DNA of 64,000 nt from Sulfuritalea sp. Its GTDB lineage: Bacteria > Pseudomonadota > Gammaproteobacteria > Burkholderiales > Rhodocyclaceae. The position numbers were made by a program, and so were the translations under genes. Below are positions 38,263-47,260 of the stretch, piece after piece. The notes under the pieces were generated by a model. It was not told where the DNA came from, ran no database searches, and was given only the letters and a program-made list of their open reading frames with translations. The stretch lies in contig JADJVS010000014.1 in assembly GCA_016710465.1 (NCBI GenBank), positions 1,054,001 to 1,118,000 of the forward strand, in the 5' to 3' direction. The first letter of the stretch is position 1; the number at the start of each line of letters is the position of its first letter.

Positions 38263-40724
38263 GGCGCCACCTCGGCAACTTCCTTGATGCGGATGACTTC
38301 GTACTCGCGGCGCACCGCCGGCTTCGCCACCGCCGCCTGCCATGGGTCTTCGTAGTCCTGCAGGGCAAACAGCAGGCGCTCGTGAAGCTCCTTGCGCTTC
38401 GCCGCGTCATCGACCACGATCTGCTTCACGTGGTCGAGGCCGACGCGCGCCACGTAATGACAGGTGCGTTCGAGGTAGAAGCCCTCCTCGCGGTAGAGCT
38501 GGAGGAAGGCGCCCGAATACTCCATGACTTCCTCGTCGCTTTTCACCTTGCAGAGGAACTCGGCGACTTCGGTCTTGATGCCGCCGTTGCCGGCGACGTA
38601 GAGCTCGTAGCCGGCATCGACGCCGATCACGCCGATGTCCTTGATGCCGGCCTCGGCGCAGTTGCGCGGACAGCCGGATACCGCCAGCTTGACCTTGTGC
38701 GGGCTCCACATGCCGAACAGCATGCGCTCCAGCTTGACGCCCATGGCCATCGACTTCTGCGTGCCGAAGCGGCAGTGCTCGGCGCCGACACAGGTTTTCA
38801 CGGTGCGGATGCTCTTGCCGTAGGCATGGCCGGAGACCATGCCCGCCGCGCCGAGATCGGCCCACACCTTGGGCAGGTCCTCCTTCTTGATGCCGAGCAG
38901 GTCGACGCGCGCGCCGCCGGTCATCTTCACGGTCGGCACCCGGTACTTGTCGGCGACGTCGGCGATGGCGCGCAGCTCGGCCGGCGTGGTCAGGCCGCCC
39001 CACATGCGCGGCACCACGCTGTAGGTGCCGTCCTTCTGGATATTGGCGTGCGCGCGCTCGTTGATGAAGCGCGATTGCGGGTCGTCTTTCGCCTCGCCGG
39101 GCCAGGTCGAGATCAGGTAGTAGTTGAGCGCCGGGCGGCAGGAGGGGCAGCCGCTCGGCGTCTTCCACTCCATGTAGCGCATCGCCTCGGGAATGCTGAT
39201 CAGGTGCCGCTCGCGGATGGTCTGCCGCACCACGCCATGCGAGTGGTCGGTGCAGCCGCACACGGGTTTGTCCCGGGAATCGGCCGGCGTGTAGGCGCCG
39301 CCGATGGTCGAGGCGAGGATCTGCTCGACCAGGCCGGTGCAGGAGCCGCAGGAGGACGATGCCTTGGTGTGCTTGCGCACGTCGTCGAGCGTGAACAGGC
39401 CCTGGCTCTTGATCGCCTTGACGATGTCGCCCTTGCAGACGCCGTTGCAGCCGCAGACCTGGGCGTCGTCGGGCATGGTCGCGGCCAGGGTCTTGCCGGC
39501 ATGGCCGACGTCACCGACGTGGTTCTGGCCGAACATCAGGTGGTCGCGGATTTCGTGGATGTTCTGCGCGTCCTTGACCAACTGGAAATACCAGGCGCCG
39601 TCGGCGGTGTCGCCGTAGAGCACGGCGCCGACCAGGGTGTCGTTCTTCACCACCAGCTTCTTGTACACGCCGCCCGAGGGGTCGTTGAGCACGATCTCGT
39701 CGGTGCCGGCTCCCCCCATGAAGTTGCCGGCGGAAAACAAGTCGATGCCGGTGACCTTGAGCTTGGTGGAGGTGACCGAGCCGGTGTAGCGCGCGATGCC
39801 GAAGTTGGCCAGGTGGTTGGCGCAGACCTTGGCCTGCTCGAACAGCGGCGCCACCAGGCCGTAGGCGATGCCGCGATGCGCGACGCATTCGCCGACGGCG
39901 TAGATCCGTGGGTCATAGGTCTGCATGGTGTCGTTCACCACGATGCCGCGATTGCAGTACAGGCGCGCCGATTCGGCCAGCGCGGTGTTGGGGCGGATGC
40001 CGGCGGCCATCACCACCAGGTCGGCGGGGATTTCGAGGCCGTCCTTGAAGCGCAGGGCGCAGACTCTTCCCGACTCACCACGGATCAAGGCTTCGGTCTG
40101 CTTCTCCAGCAGGAACTTGAGGCCGCGCGCTTCGAGCGAGGTCTTGAGCATGTCGGCCGCGGCCTTGTCGAGCTGGCGCTCCATCAGCCAGGGCATCAGG
40201 TGCACCACGGTGACATCCATGCCGCGCAACTTGAGGCCGTTGGCGGCCTCAAGCCCGAGCAGGCCGCCGCCGATCACCACGGCGTGCTTGTGCGTGGCGG
40301 CGGTGGCGATCATCTCGTCGGTGTCCTTGATGTCGCGGTAGCTGATCACGCCGGGCAGCTCGCGGCCGGGGATCGGCAGGATGAAGGGCGTCGAGCCGGT
40401 GGCCAGCAGCAGGCGGTCGTACTCTTCCTCGCTGCCATCGCTGGCGATCACCTTGCGCGCGGTGCGATCGATCCGGGTCACCGTCTTGCCCACATGCAGG
40501 CGCACGCCGTTGTCGGCATACCAGCCCAGCGGATTGAGGATGATGTCGTTGATGGTCATCTCGCCCGCCAGCACCGGCGAGAGCAGGATGCGGTTGTAGT
40601 TGGGATGCGGCTCGGCGCCGAATACCGTGATGTCGTAGAGGTCCGGGGCGAGCTTGAGCAGCTCTTCCACGGCGCGGATGCCGGCCATGCCGTTACCGAC
40701 CACCACCAGTTTCTGCTTCTTCAT
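38259..40724 (-). CDS. nirB: NADH-dependent nitrite reductase large subunit NirB
   Basis: Reduces nitrite to ammonium; 821 aa from the ATG at 40724, which has AAGGA 8 nt upstream (the ATG at 40733 has none at proper distance). Domains in order: FAD/NAD(P) binding (VVVGNGMAGIRAVEELL, VIGGGLLGLEAANGL); two BFD-like [2Fe-2S] regions (CGCNGVCKGD with SSCGSCTGL, and VCGCTDHSHG with SGCPSCRPAL); a nitrite/sulfite reductase ferredoxin half; and the sirohaem-[4Fe-4S] site TCVGAEHCRFG with SGCPRNCAEAG. A sigma-54 type promoter lies about 45 bp upstream. First gene of nirB-nirD-nasA. Confidence 0.95.
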   Translation of the reverse strand: MKKQKLVVVGNGMAGIRAVEELLKLAPDLYDITVFGAEPHPNYNRILLSPVLAGEMTINDIILNPLGWYADNGVRLHVGKTVTRIDRTARKVIASDGSEEEYDRLLLATGSTPFILPIPGRELPGVISYRDIKDTDEMIATAATHKHAVVIGGGLLGLEAANGLKLRGMDVTVVHLMPWLMERQLDKAAADMLKTSLEARGLKFLLEKQTEALIRGESGRVCALRFKDGLEIPADLVVMAAGIRPNTALAESARLYCNRGIVVNDTMQTYDPRIYAVGECVAHRGIAYGLVAPLFEQAKVCANHLANFGIARYTGSVTSTKLKVTGIDLFSAGNFMGGAGTDEIVLNDPSGGVYKKLVVKNDTLVGAVLYGDTADGAWYFQLVKDAQNIHEIRDHLMFGQNHVGDVGHAGKTLAATMPDDAQVCGCNGVCKGDIVKAIKSQGLFTLDDVRKHTKASSSCGSCTGLVEQILASTIGGAYTPADSRDKPVCGCTDHSHGVVRQTIRERHLISIPEAMRYMEWKTPSGCPSCRPALNYYLISTWPGEAKDDPQSRFINERAHANIQKDGTYSVVPRMWGGLTTPAELRAIADVADKYRVPTVKMTGGARVDLLGIKKEDLPKVWADLGAAGMVSGHAYGKSIRTVKTCVGAEHCRFGTQKSMAMGVKLERMLFGMWSPHKVKLAVSGCPRNCAEAGIKDIGVIGVDAGYELYVAGNGGIKTEVAEFLCKVKSDEEVMEYSGAFLQLYREEGFYLERTCHYVARVGLDHVKQIVVDDAAKRKELHERLLFALQDYEDPWQAAVAKPAVRREYEVIRIKEVAEVAP

Positions 40725-40768
40725 TGCTGACATCCTTTGCGAAGATCAATGGGTTTCACTTCCTGTCA

Positions 40769-40783
40769 GCAAGGCGTGTGCCA
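40769..40783 (-). promoter_or_regulatory. Sigma-54 (RpoN) promoter of nirBD-nasA
   Basis: On the minus strand: TGGCAC-ACGCC-TTGC, a full match to the -24/-12 consensus TGGCAC-N5-TTGC. Transcription would start near 40757, about 33 nt before the nirB ATG, leaving room for the AAGGA ribosome site. Confidence 0.85.
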
Positions 40784-40865
40784 GCTTCAATTCATCGCAA
40801 ATCGGTGCAAAACCCGGCATTGCGGCGGTGTCCGCGCACCAGATCGACTCCTTTGTCTATTGCAG

Positions 40866-40882
40866 CGCACCATCGCTGTGCA
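40866..40882. promoter_or_regulatory. Candidate NtrC (NR-I) binding site between nirB and narK
   Basis: CGCACC-ATCGC-TGTGCA matches the NtrC consensus TGCACC-N5-GGTGCA at 10 of 12 fixed positions. It is about 85-95 bp from each of the two divergent sigma-54 promoters, a usual distance for an enhancer serving both. Confidence 0.5.
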
Positions 40883-40959
40883 TGCGATGTCCGCCGGCGG
40901 CCTTGCCGGCCTCTCCTGAATCCCGCCGCAGCCTTGGCTGGTGGGGGTTTTTGCTGATG

Positions 40960-40974
40960 TGGCACAGGCATTGC
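40960..40974 (+). promoter_or_regulatory. Sigma-54 (RpoN) promoter of narK
   Basis: TGGCAC-AGGCA-TTGC, a full match to the -24/-12 consensus. The expected start of transcription is near 40986, about 25 nt before the ATG at 41011, with the GGGAG ribosome site within the leader. Confidence 0.85.
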
Positions 40975-41010
40975 GTTGTCTCCCGCATTCCTATCCCTCG
41001 GGAGCACATC

Positions 41011-42231
41011 ATGTCCATGTTCAACAGCGCCTTCCTCAAGGCCGGTCACACGCCGACCCTGCTCGCGGCCTTCCTTTACTTCGACCTGGCCTTCATGGTC
41101 TGGGTCATCCTCGGCCCGCTCGGGGTGCAGATCGCCGCCGACCTCAACCTGAGCCATGCGCAGAAGGGGCTGATGGTGGCGACACCTGTGCTGGCCGGCG
41201 CGCTGCTGCGCCTGGTGATGGGCGTGCTGGTCGACCACCTGAAGCCAAAGATGGCCGGCGCCATCGGCCAGGTCATTGTCATCGTCGCGCTGGCCGTCGC
41301 CTGGCAGCACGGCATCCACAGCTACGAGCAGACGCTGATCCTCGGCCTCTTCCTCGGCGTTGCCGGCGCTTCCTTCGCCGCCGCGCTGCCACTGGCCTCG
41401 CGCTGGTATCCGGCCGAGCACCAGGGCACGGCGATGGGCATCGCCGGCGCGGGCAACTCGGGCACCGCGCTGGCGGCGCTGATCGCGCCCAGCCTGGCGC
41501 TGGCCTTCGGCTGGACCAATGTCTTCGGCCTGGCGCTGATCCCGTTGATCGCGGTCTTCATCCTCTACCTGTTCATGGCCAAGGACGCGCCGGAATGCCC
41601 GGCGCCGAAATCGCTCGCCGAATATTTCACCGTGCTCAAGGACAAGGACGCCTGGTGGTTCATGTTCTTCTACTCGGTGACCTTCGGCGGCTTCGTCGGC
41701 CTCGCCTCCTCGCTGACCATCTACTTCAACACCCAGTACGGGCTCGACGCCAAGACCGCCGGCTTCTTCACCGCCGCCTGCGTGTTTGCCGGTTCGCTGG
41801 TGCGGCCGATCGGCGGCAACGTCGCCGACCGCATCGGCGGTGTCAAGTCGCTGACCGTGATGTACATGGGTGCTGCGAGCTTCCTCGCCGTCGTCAGCTT
41901 CGGCCTGCCGAACGCCTGGCTGGCGCTGGCCGGCTTCGTCGCCGCCATGCTCTGCCTGGGCATGGGCAACGGCGCGGTGTTCCAGTTGGTGCCGCAGCGC
42001 TTCCGCAAGGAAATCGGCGTCATGACCGGCCTGGTCGGCATGGCCGGCGGCATCGGCGGCTTCTACCTGGCGTCGAGCATGGGTTACTCGAAGCAGATGA
42101 CGGGCAGCTACCAGGCCGGCTTCCTGATCTTCGCCGCGCTGGCGGTGCTGGCCCTGGTCGGGCTGACCGGAGTCAAGACCCGCTGGCGCACCACCTGGGG
42201 GGCGTCGCACCTGACGGCGGCGAAAATCTAG
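41011..42231 (+). CDS. narK: Nitrate/nitrite transporter, MFS NarK/NasA family
   Basis: Inner-membrane nitrate importer, 406 aa from the ATG at 41011 with CGGGAG seven bases upstream. Twelve membrane helices; nitrate-signature segments GVAGASFAAALPLASRWYP and GMGNGAVFQLVPQRF, with the conserved Arg of MGVLVDHLKPK loops. The first signature differs from the usual GxGGG form but falls within the assimilatory NasA-type transporters of betaproteobacteria. Divergent from nirB, each behind a sigma-54 promoter, so it most likely feeds assimilatory NasA rather than respiratory nitrate reduction. It is followed by the kinase/phosphatase gene. Confidence 0.92.
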   Translation: MSMFNSAFLKAGHTPTLLAAFLYFDLAFMVWVILGPLGVQIAADLNLSHAQKGLMVATPVLAGALLRLVMGVLVDHLKPKMAGAIGQVIVIVALAVAWQHGIHSYEQTLILGLFLGVAGASFAAALPLASRWYPAEHQGTAMGIAGAGNSGTALAALIAPSLALAFGWTNVFGLALIPLIAVFILYLFMAKDAPECPAPKSLAEYFTVLKDKDAWWFMFFYSVTFGGFVGLASSLTIYFNTQYGLDAKTAGFFTAACVFAGSLVRPIGGNVADRIGGVKSLTVMYMGAASFLAVVSFGLPNAWLALAGFVAAMLCLGMGNGAVFQLVPQRFRKEIGVMTGLVGMAGGIGGFYLASSMGYSKQMTGSYQAGFLIFAALAVLALVGLTGVKTRWRTTWGASHLTAAKI

Positions 42232-42246
42232 GAACACACCACGCAT

Positions 42247-42352
42247 CTCGTCATTCCGGCGAAGGCCGGAATCCAGTGCGGCGCCAATCTGGATTCCGGC
42301 CTTGCCACCCCGCGAAGCGGAATTCAAGGCATGCAGAGTCGCCGGAATGACA
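42247..42352. repeat. Hairpin dispersed repeat between narK and the kinase gene
   Basis: ATTCCGGC-GAAG-GCCGGAAT (42253-42272) followed by GGATTCCGGCC and a facing GCCGGAATGA near 42341. Same type as the element at 37807-37886 (PAKAGIQ...DSGLRRND frame). It may act as a partial terminator between the two genes. Confidence 0.7.
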
Positions 42353-42390
42353 AGCTCAATCCGTATCCCGTTTCGCGCTAAGCTGCCTTG

Positions 42391-44127
42391 GTGAAGAATT
42401 CCAAGTCGCCCCCCGCCCTCCGCGTCGACCTCGGTCACGCCTCCCTTGCCGGCCCGCGGCCGCGCAACGAGGACTATTGCGCCGGCGTCACGCCCGAAGG
42501 CACGGAGCTGGAGAACAAGGGCATCCTGGTTGCCGTGGCCGACGGCGTCGGCGGCCATGCCAATGGCCGCGAGGCCTCGGAATACTGCGTGCGCAGCCTG
42601 CTCGCCGACTACTACGCCACGCCCGATACCTGGAGCGTGGCGCAGGCGCTGGACAAGGTCATCGTCGCGCTCAACCGCTGGCTCCATGCACACTCGCGGC
42701 GCGCGCGCGAAACCGCCGGCATGGCCACCACGCTCTCGGCGCTGGTGCTGCGCGGGCGGCGCTACGTGATCGCCCATGTCGGCGACACGCGCATCTACAG
42801 GCTGAGGCCGGGGCCGGCGGCGGGCGAGCTGGCGCTGCTCACCGGCGACCATGTCTGGGAACATCCGGAACTGAAGAACGTGCTGTCGCGCGCGGTCGGC
42901 CTCGATGCCGGGCTCACCGTGGATTATGCCGATGGCGAACTGGCGGTGAATGACGTCTTCCTGCTCGCCAGCGACGGTGTCTGGGGCACGCTGGGCGACG
43001 CGCGCCTGGCCAAGCTGCTGGAATCGAACGACAGGGCCGACGACATCGCCACGCGCATCGCCAACGCCGCCACCGACGCCGGCGCCCAGGACAATGCCAC
43101 CGCTCTGGTGCTGCGCGTGCTCGAGCTGCCGGCCGACGGCCTGCGCGATACGCTGGCGCGGGTCAAGGCCCTGCCGCTGCCGCCGCGCCTCAAGCCGGGG
43201 CAGGTGCTCGACGAGCTCGAAATCACCGAGCTGCTGCACGAGTCGCGCGTGACCCTGCTCTACCGCGTGCGCGCCGTCGCCAGCGGGCAGGATTTCGTGC
43301 TCAAGACGCTGCAACCCACCGCCGACGCCGCCGATGTCGCCGCGCTGGCGCATGAGGAATGGCTGGCGCGCCGTGTCGCCAGCGCCGACTTTCCGCAAGT
43401 CGTGAGCTGGCCGCCGCGCGACCACCTCTATTACCTGATGAGCTGGCACGAGGGCGCCACGCTGGCGCGCCATCTCGAACAGGGGCGCCGCTTCACTCCG
43501 GTCGAGGCCGCCGACCTGACGGCGCGCGCGCTGAAGGGCCTGGGTGCCCTGCATCGCCTGGCCATCGTGCATCGCGACATCAAACCCGAAAACCTGCACC
43601 TCGGCGCCGACGGCCGGCTGCGCCTGCTCGATCTGGGCGTCGCCGCCTCCGACGGCCAGGACGCGGCGGAGACCTTCAACGAGATCAACAATCCGGGCAC
43701 GCCGTCCTACATGGCGCCGGAGCTTTTCGCCGGGACCGGGGCGGCCACTGCCGCCAATGAAGCCAGCGACCTCTATGCTGTCGGCGTCACGCTGTACCAC
43801 CTGCTGACGCGCAAGTATCCCTACGGCGAGATCGAGCCCTTCCAGAACCCGCGCTTCGGCGACCCCATGCCGCCGACGCGTTACCGGCCGGACATTCCCG
43901 ACTGGCTGGAATCCGTGATGCTCAAGGCGGTCGCCCGCGATCCCGCCCATCGTTTTGAGACCGCCGAGGAATTCCTCCTCGCGCTGGAACGCGGCGCCCA
44001 GCGTCCGCTGCGCGTGGCGCGGCGCACGCCGCTGCTGCTGCGCGATCCGCAGCTCGGGCTGAAGCTGCTGGCGGCGGCCTCGCTGGTGCTGAACCTGCTG
44101 CTGGTTTTCCTCCTCTTCGTGCGCTGA
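42391..44127 (+). CDS. Bifunctional PP2C phosphatase / serine-threonine kinase, membrane-anchored
   Basis: 578 aa from the GTG at 42391 (TTG at 42388 is the alternative; neither has a strong ribosome site). Residues ~10-245 are a PP2C phosphatase: RPRNEDYCA, VADGVGGHANG, AHVGDTRIYRL, LASDGVWGTL and DNATALVL provide the metal-binding aspartates. Residues ~270-540 are a Hanks kinase: HRDIKPENLHL catalytic loop, LLDLGVA (DLG in place of DFG) and GTPSYMAPEL. A single C-terminal helix, LKLLAAASLVLNLLLVFLLF, anchors it facing the cytoplasm. Found next to narK in several betaproteobacteria, so control of nitrate uptake or assimilation by phosphorylation is plausible but unproven. Confidence 0.9.
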   Translation: MKNSKSPPALRVDLGHASLAGPRPRNEDYCAGVTPEGTELENKGILVAVADGVGGHANGREASEYCVRSLLADYYATPDTWSVAQALDKVIVALNRWLHAHSRRARETAGMATTLSALVLRGRRYVIAHVGDTRIYRLRPGPAAGELALLTGDHVWEHPELKNVLSRAVGLDAGLTVDYADGELAVNDVFLLASDGVWGTLGDARLAKLLESNDRADDIATRIANAATDAGAQDNATALVLRVLELPADGLRDTLARVKALPLPPRLKPGQVLDELEITELLHESRVTLLYRVRAVASGQDFVLKTLQPTADAADVAALAHEEWLARRVASADFPQVVSWPPRDHLYYLMSWHEGATLARHLEQGRRFTPVEAADLTARALKGLGALHRLAIVHRDIKPENLHLGADGRLRLLDLGVAASDGQDAAETFNEINNPGTPSYMAPELFAGTGAATAANEASDLYAVGVTLYHLLTRKYPYGEIEPFQNPRFGDPMPPTRYRPDIPDWLESVMLKAVARDPAHRFETAEEFLLALERGAQRPLRVARRTPLLLRDPQLGLKLLAAASLVLNLLLVFLLFVR

Positions 44128-44180
44128 GCTTCCTGCGACGCAAGGGCTTCACCGGCGCGCCGCTTCCATTGCCCCGACGA

Positions 44181-44193
44181 TTTGTATACAGTA
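44181..44193. promoter_or_regulatory. Possible GntR-type operator upstream of ubiD
   Basis: TTTGTATACAGTA contains the TTGTATACA core typical of FCD-subfamily GntR operators and lies 55 bp before the UbiD-family ATG. No GntR gene is in the window, so this is a weak proposal. Confidence 0.35.
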
Positions 44194-44247
44194 TCCCCAA
44201 ATCGCGTCACGCCTTCGCGGCGTGGCGACAACATACGGAGGGAGGGC

Positions 44248-45630
44248 ATGGCGCAGGTGGCAGCCGATATTTCCGATCTCGCTTCGATCATCCAGTGGCT
44301 CGACGGGCGCGGGCGCCTGGTGCGCGTGCGCTCCGAGGTCGACCCGGCGCATCAGTTGGCCGGCATCGCGGCGAAATTCGAGCGCGGCCCGCGCGCCGTG
44401 CTGTTCGAGAGGGTCAGGGGCTCGGCCTTCCCGGTGTTCACCGGCCTCTATTGGTCGCGCGAGCTGCTCGGTGAGTTGTTCGGCAAGCCGGTGCTGAGCC
44501 TGCCGCAGTATGTTGCCGAATGCATACGCGACTGGCAGGTGAATCCCGTGGCGCCGGTGCTGGTGAGGAGCGGCCCGGTGCGGGAAGTCACCGAGGATAC
44601 GGTCGACCTCTCCATCCTGCCGGTGCCGACCCACGCCGAGCTGGACGGCGGCCCCTACTTCGATGCCGGCGTGGTGATCACCAAGGACCCGGAAACCGGC
44701 ATCCGCAATACCTCGATCCAGCGCTTCCAGGTGGTGGGCAAGGATCGCCTGGCGATCAACATCGATGCCGGCCGCCACCTTGAACTGTGTCTGGCAAAGG
44801 CGGCGGCGCGCAACCAGGTGCTGCCCTTCACGCTCAACATCGGCGTCGGCCCCGGCCTGCATTTTGCCGCCGCGGCGCCGGCCGAAGCCGCGCCCTTCGG
44901 CACCGACGAACTTGGCATCGCCAGCCGCTTCCACGGCCGGCCGCTGGAGTTGGTCGGCAGTTCGCTGACCCACGTCGAGATGGTGGCCGACGCGATGATC
45001 GCGCTGGAATGCGAAATGATGCCCGGCGAAGTCCACGCCGAGGGCCCCTTCGCCGAGGTCACCGGCTACTACGCCACTGTGGCGCCGCGGCCGCTGGTGC
45101 GCGTGCGCCGCATCCACCGCCGCCGCCATCCGGTGTTCCAGACCATCATCTCGGGCGGCGAGGTGTTCAACTCGGTCGGCCTGCTCGGCGAGGCCAATGT
45201 GCTGGCGCTGCTGCAAAAGCAGGTGCCCGGTGTCAAGGACGTGTACTTCTCGCACGGCGGCTGCGGCTTCTACCATGCCGTGGTGCAGATCGCGCAGAAG
45301 CGCGCCGGCTGGGCCAAGCAGACGCTGATGGCGGCCTTCGCCGCCTTCCCGCCGCTGAAGATGGTGACCGTGGTCGATGATGACGTGGACATCCGCAACC
45401 CGGCCGACGTCGAATGGGCGATGGCCACGCGGCTCGATCCGAAGCAGGGCATCCTGGTGATCGACAATGTTTTCGGCCATGGCCTCAACCCGACCTTCCC
45501 CGACTACCTCGGCAGCAAGGTCGGCTTCGACGCCACGCGGCCCTTTCCGCACACGCCGAACTTCACCCGCGCCAGGGTCAAACCGGCGACGCTGGACGGG
45601 CTCGACATCGAGGTACCGGAGATCAGGTAA
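44248..45630 (+). CDS. UbiD family (prenylated-FMN) decarboxylase
   Basis: 460 aa from the ATG at 44248, which follows a strong GGAGGGAGGG. Contains the UbiD core: PTHAELDGGPYFDAGVVITK, GIRNTSIQRFQVVG with the catalytic Arg region, and the Glu-bearing ALECEMMPGEVHAEGPFAEVTGYY. Such enzymes reversibly (de)carboxylate aromatic or unsaturated acids using prenylated FMN made by UbiX. Unlike true UbiD of ubiquinone synthesis, this gene starts an operon with a TRAP carboxylate transporter and two dehydrogenases, so a catabolic role on an imported acid is more likely. Confidence 0.88.
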   Translation: MAQVAADISDLASIIQWLDGRGRLVRVRSEVDPAHQLAGIAAKFERGPRAVLFERVRGSAFPVFTGLYWSRELLGELFGKPVLSLPQYVAECIRDWQVNPVAPVLVRSGPVREVTEDTVDLSILPVPTHAELDGGPYFDAGVVITKDPETGIRNTSIQRFQVVGKDRLAINIDAGRHLELCLAKAAARNQVLPFTLNIGVGPGLHFAAAAPAEAAPFGTDELGIASRFHGRPLELVGSSLTHVEMVADAMIALECEMMPGEVHAEGPFAEVTGYYATVAPRPLVRVRRIHRRRHPVFQTIISGGEVFNSVGLLGEANVLALLQKQVPGVKDVYFSHGGCGFYHAVVQIAQKRAGWAKQTLMAAFAAFPPLKMVTVVDDDVDIRNPADVEWAMATRLDPKQGILVIDNVFGHGLNPTFPDYLGSKVGFDATRPFPHTPNFTRARVKPATLDGLDIEVPEIR

Positions 45631-45694
45631 AACAGCAGGACAAGACCGCCGCGCGTCCGGCAGTGCGCGCAGACAAACAACAGGAGGAGTCAGC

Positions 45695-46717
45695 ATGAAC
45701 CGTCGCAACAGCTTATCCGCAATCGCCGCCGCGCTTGCCCTCGGCGCCCTCGGCCTGCCGCAGGCCGCCGCCGCCGCCGATGTCACGCTCACCTACGCCT
45801 TCTTCGCCCCGGCCAAGACCTTTCCCGCCGTGCAGATGGCGCACTGGGCGCAGCAGTTGAACAAGCGCAGCAACGGCAAGGTCGAGGTCAAGACCTTCCC
45901 CGGCGGCACGCTGCTCGGCGCCAAGGACATGTATGACGGCGTCACCAAGGGCGTGGCCGACATCGGCCTCGGCTCGCCGTCCTACGATCCGGGCCGCTTC
46001 CCGCTGACCTCGGGCATCGCCCTGCCGGTGGGCTTCACCAGCGCCACCCAGGCCAGCAAGACCCTGTGGGCGCTGACCAAGGAGTTCAAGCCCAAGGAAT
46101 ACGAGGGCTTCAAGGTGATCGCGATGTTCACCACCGAGCCCGGCTTCATCCAGAGCAAGACCGCGGTGAGGAACGCCGCCGACCTCGCCGGCATGAAGCT
46201 GCGCGCCGCCGGCACCGGCGTGCCGGTGCTGAAAGCGCTGGGCGCCGCGCCGATTGGCATGCCGATGCCGGAAGTGCCGCAGTCGGTATCCACCGGCGTC
46301 ATCAACGGCACCATGACCTCGCGCGAGGTCTTGCAGGATTTCAAGCTGGCCGAATCGCTGAAGTTCGTCACCGACTACCCGACCGTGGTGGTGGCCTTCG
46401 CCGCCGTGATGGAGCAGAAGAAATGGGACAAGCTGCCGGCCGACGTGAAGAAGGTGATCGACGAGCTGGCCGAGGAAATGCCCGGCTGGACCGGCAACTA
46501 CCATGACAACGAGAACGTCGGCGCCGCCATGGCCTGGGCGCAGAAGGACCACAAGCTGCAGGTGGTGCCGCTCGCCGCGGACGAAAAGGCGCGCTGGGAT
46601 GCCAAGTTGAAGTCGATGGAAGAGGATTGGGTCAAGGAGATGAGCGGCAAGGGCCTGCCCGCCGCCGCCTACATGAAGCGCCTGCACGAGCTGGCGCCGC
46701 AGTTCGCCAAGAAGTGA
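45695..46717 (+). CDS. TRAP transporter substrate-binding protein (DctP family)
   Basis: 340 aa from the ATG at 45695, behind CAGGAGGAG. A Sec signal peptide (MNRRNSLSAIAAALALGAL ending at AAAA-D) is followed by the DctP fold with the family marks VEVKTFPGGTLLGAKDMYDGV, LAGMKLRAAGTGVPVLKALGA (the substrate-carboxylate Arg region) and STGVINGTMTS. It binds an organic acid in the periplasm and delivers it to the DctQM permease encoded next. Ligand unknown; the neighbours suggest an aromatic or unsaturated carboxylate. Confidence 0.92.
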   Translation: MNRRNSLSAIAAALALGALGLPQAAAAADVTLTYAFFAPAKTFPAVQMAHWAQQLNKRSNGKVEVKTFPGGTLLGAKDMYDGVTKGVADIGLGSPSYDPGRFPLTSGIALPVGFTSATQASKTLWALTKEFKPKEYEGFKVIAMFTTEPGFIQSKTAVRNAADLAGMKLRAAGTGVPVLKALGAAPIGMPMPEVPQSVSTGVINGTMTSREVLQDFKLAESLKFVTDYPTVVVAFAAVMEQKKWDKLPADVKKVIDELAEEMPGWTGNYHDNENVGAAMAWAQKDHKLQVVPLAADEKARWDAKLKSMEEDWVKEMSGKGLPAAAYMKRLHELAPQFAKK

Positions 46718-47259
46718 TGGCAGAGGGAGCACAGCCGGGCGCGGGCGGCGCGCCCGGCGGGCTGATCCATGCCCTCGACCGCGCCAGCGCCCGGTTCAAC
46801 GAGGGCCTGGCCTGGGCCGCCGCCGCGCTGCTGGCCGCGATGATGCTGTTCTCGGTGGCCGACATGGTGATGCGCGGCATGGGCCGCACCATCGCCGGCT
46901 CCTACGAGGTGATCGGCTGGATGTCGGCCGCCGCCATGGCGCTAGCCCTGGGCACGGTGCAGCGGCACAAGGGCCATGTCGCCATGGAGCTGTTCGTGGT
47001 CAGACTGGGGAGCCGCAATCGCGCCCTGGTCGAGGCGGCGATGGCGGTGCTTTCGCTCGCGCTGTTTGCCGTTTCTGCGTTCTACGTCATGCGCTACGGC
47101 CGCACCCTGCACGAAACCGGCTCGATGTCGGAGACCCTGCGCGTGATCGTCTACCCTTGGGTCTATGTCGTCGGCATCGGCTGCTTCGGCCTCGCGCTGG
47201 CGCTGCTGGTCGACTTCCTGCGTTCGCTGGCGGCGCTGGCCGCGGCCCTGAGGCACTGA
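46717..47259 (+). CDS. TRAP transporter small permease (DctQ family)
   Basis: 180 aa; the ATG at 46717 shares one base with the stop of the binding-protein gene (TGATG). Four membrane helices, beginning with LAWAAAALLAAMMLFSVADM and VIGWMSAAAMALALG, as in DctQ. Couples with the DctM permease to form the membrane complex. An upstream in-frame start would overlap the preceding gene and is not needed. Confidence 0.88.
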   Translation: MAEGAQPGAGGAPGGLIHALDRASARFNEGLAWAAAALLAAMMLFSVADMVMRGMGRTIAGSYEVIGWMSAAAMALALGTVQRHKGHVAMELFVVRLGSRNRALVEAAMAVLSLALFAVSAFYVMRYGRTLHETGSMSETLRVIVYPWVYVVGIGCFGLALALLVDFLRSLAALAAALRH

Positions 47260-47260
47260 G

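Noticed and set aside
41011..42231. Assignment of narK to respiratory nitrate/nitrite exchange
   Set aside because: No nar genes are in the window; the sigma-54 promoter and divergent nirBD-nasA point to assimilation, though a dual role cannot be excluded.
40792..43950. Open frame of 1052 codons on the minus strand across narK and the kinase gene
   Set aside because: It runs antisense to two well-supported genes, is rich in His, Arg, Gly and Asp from GC-biased third positions, and shows no family motif; it is a shadow frame.
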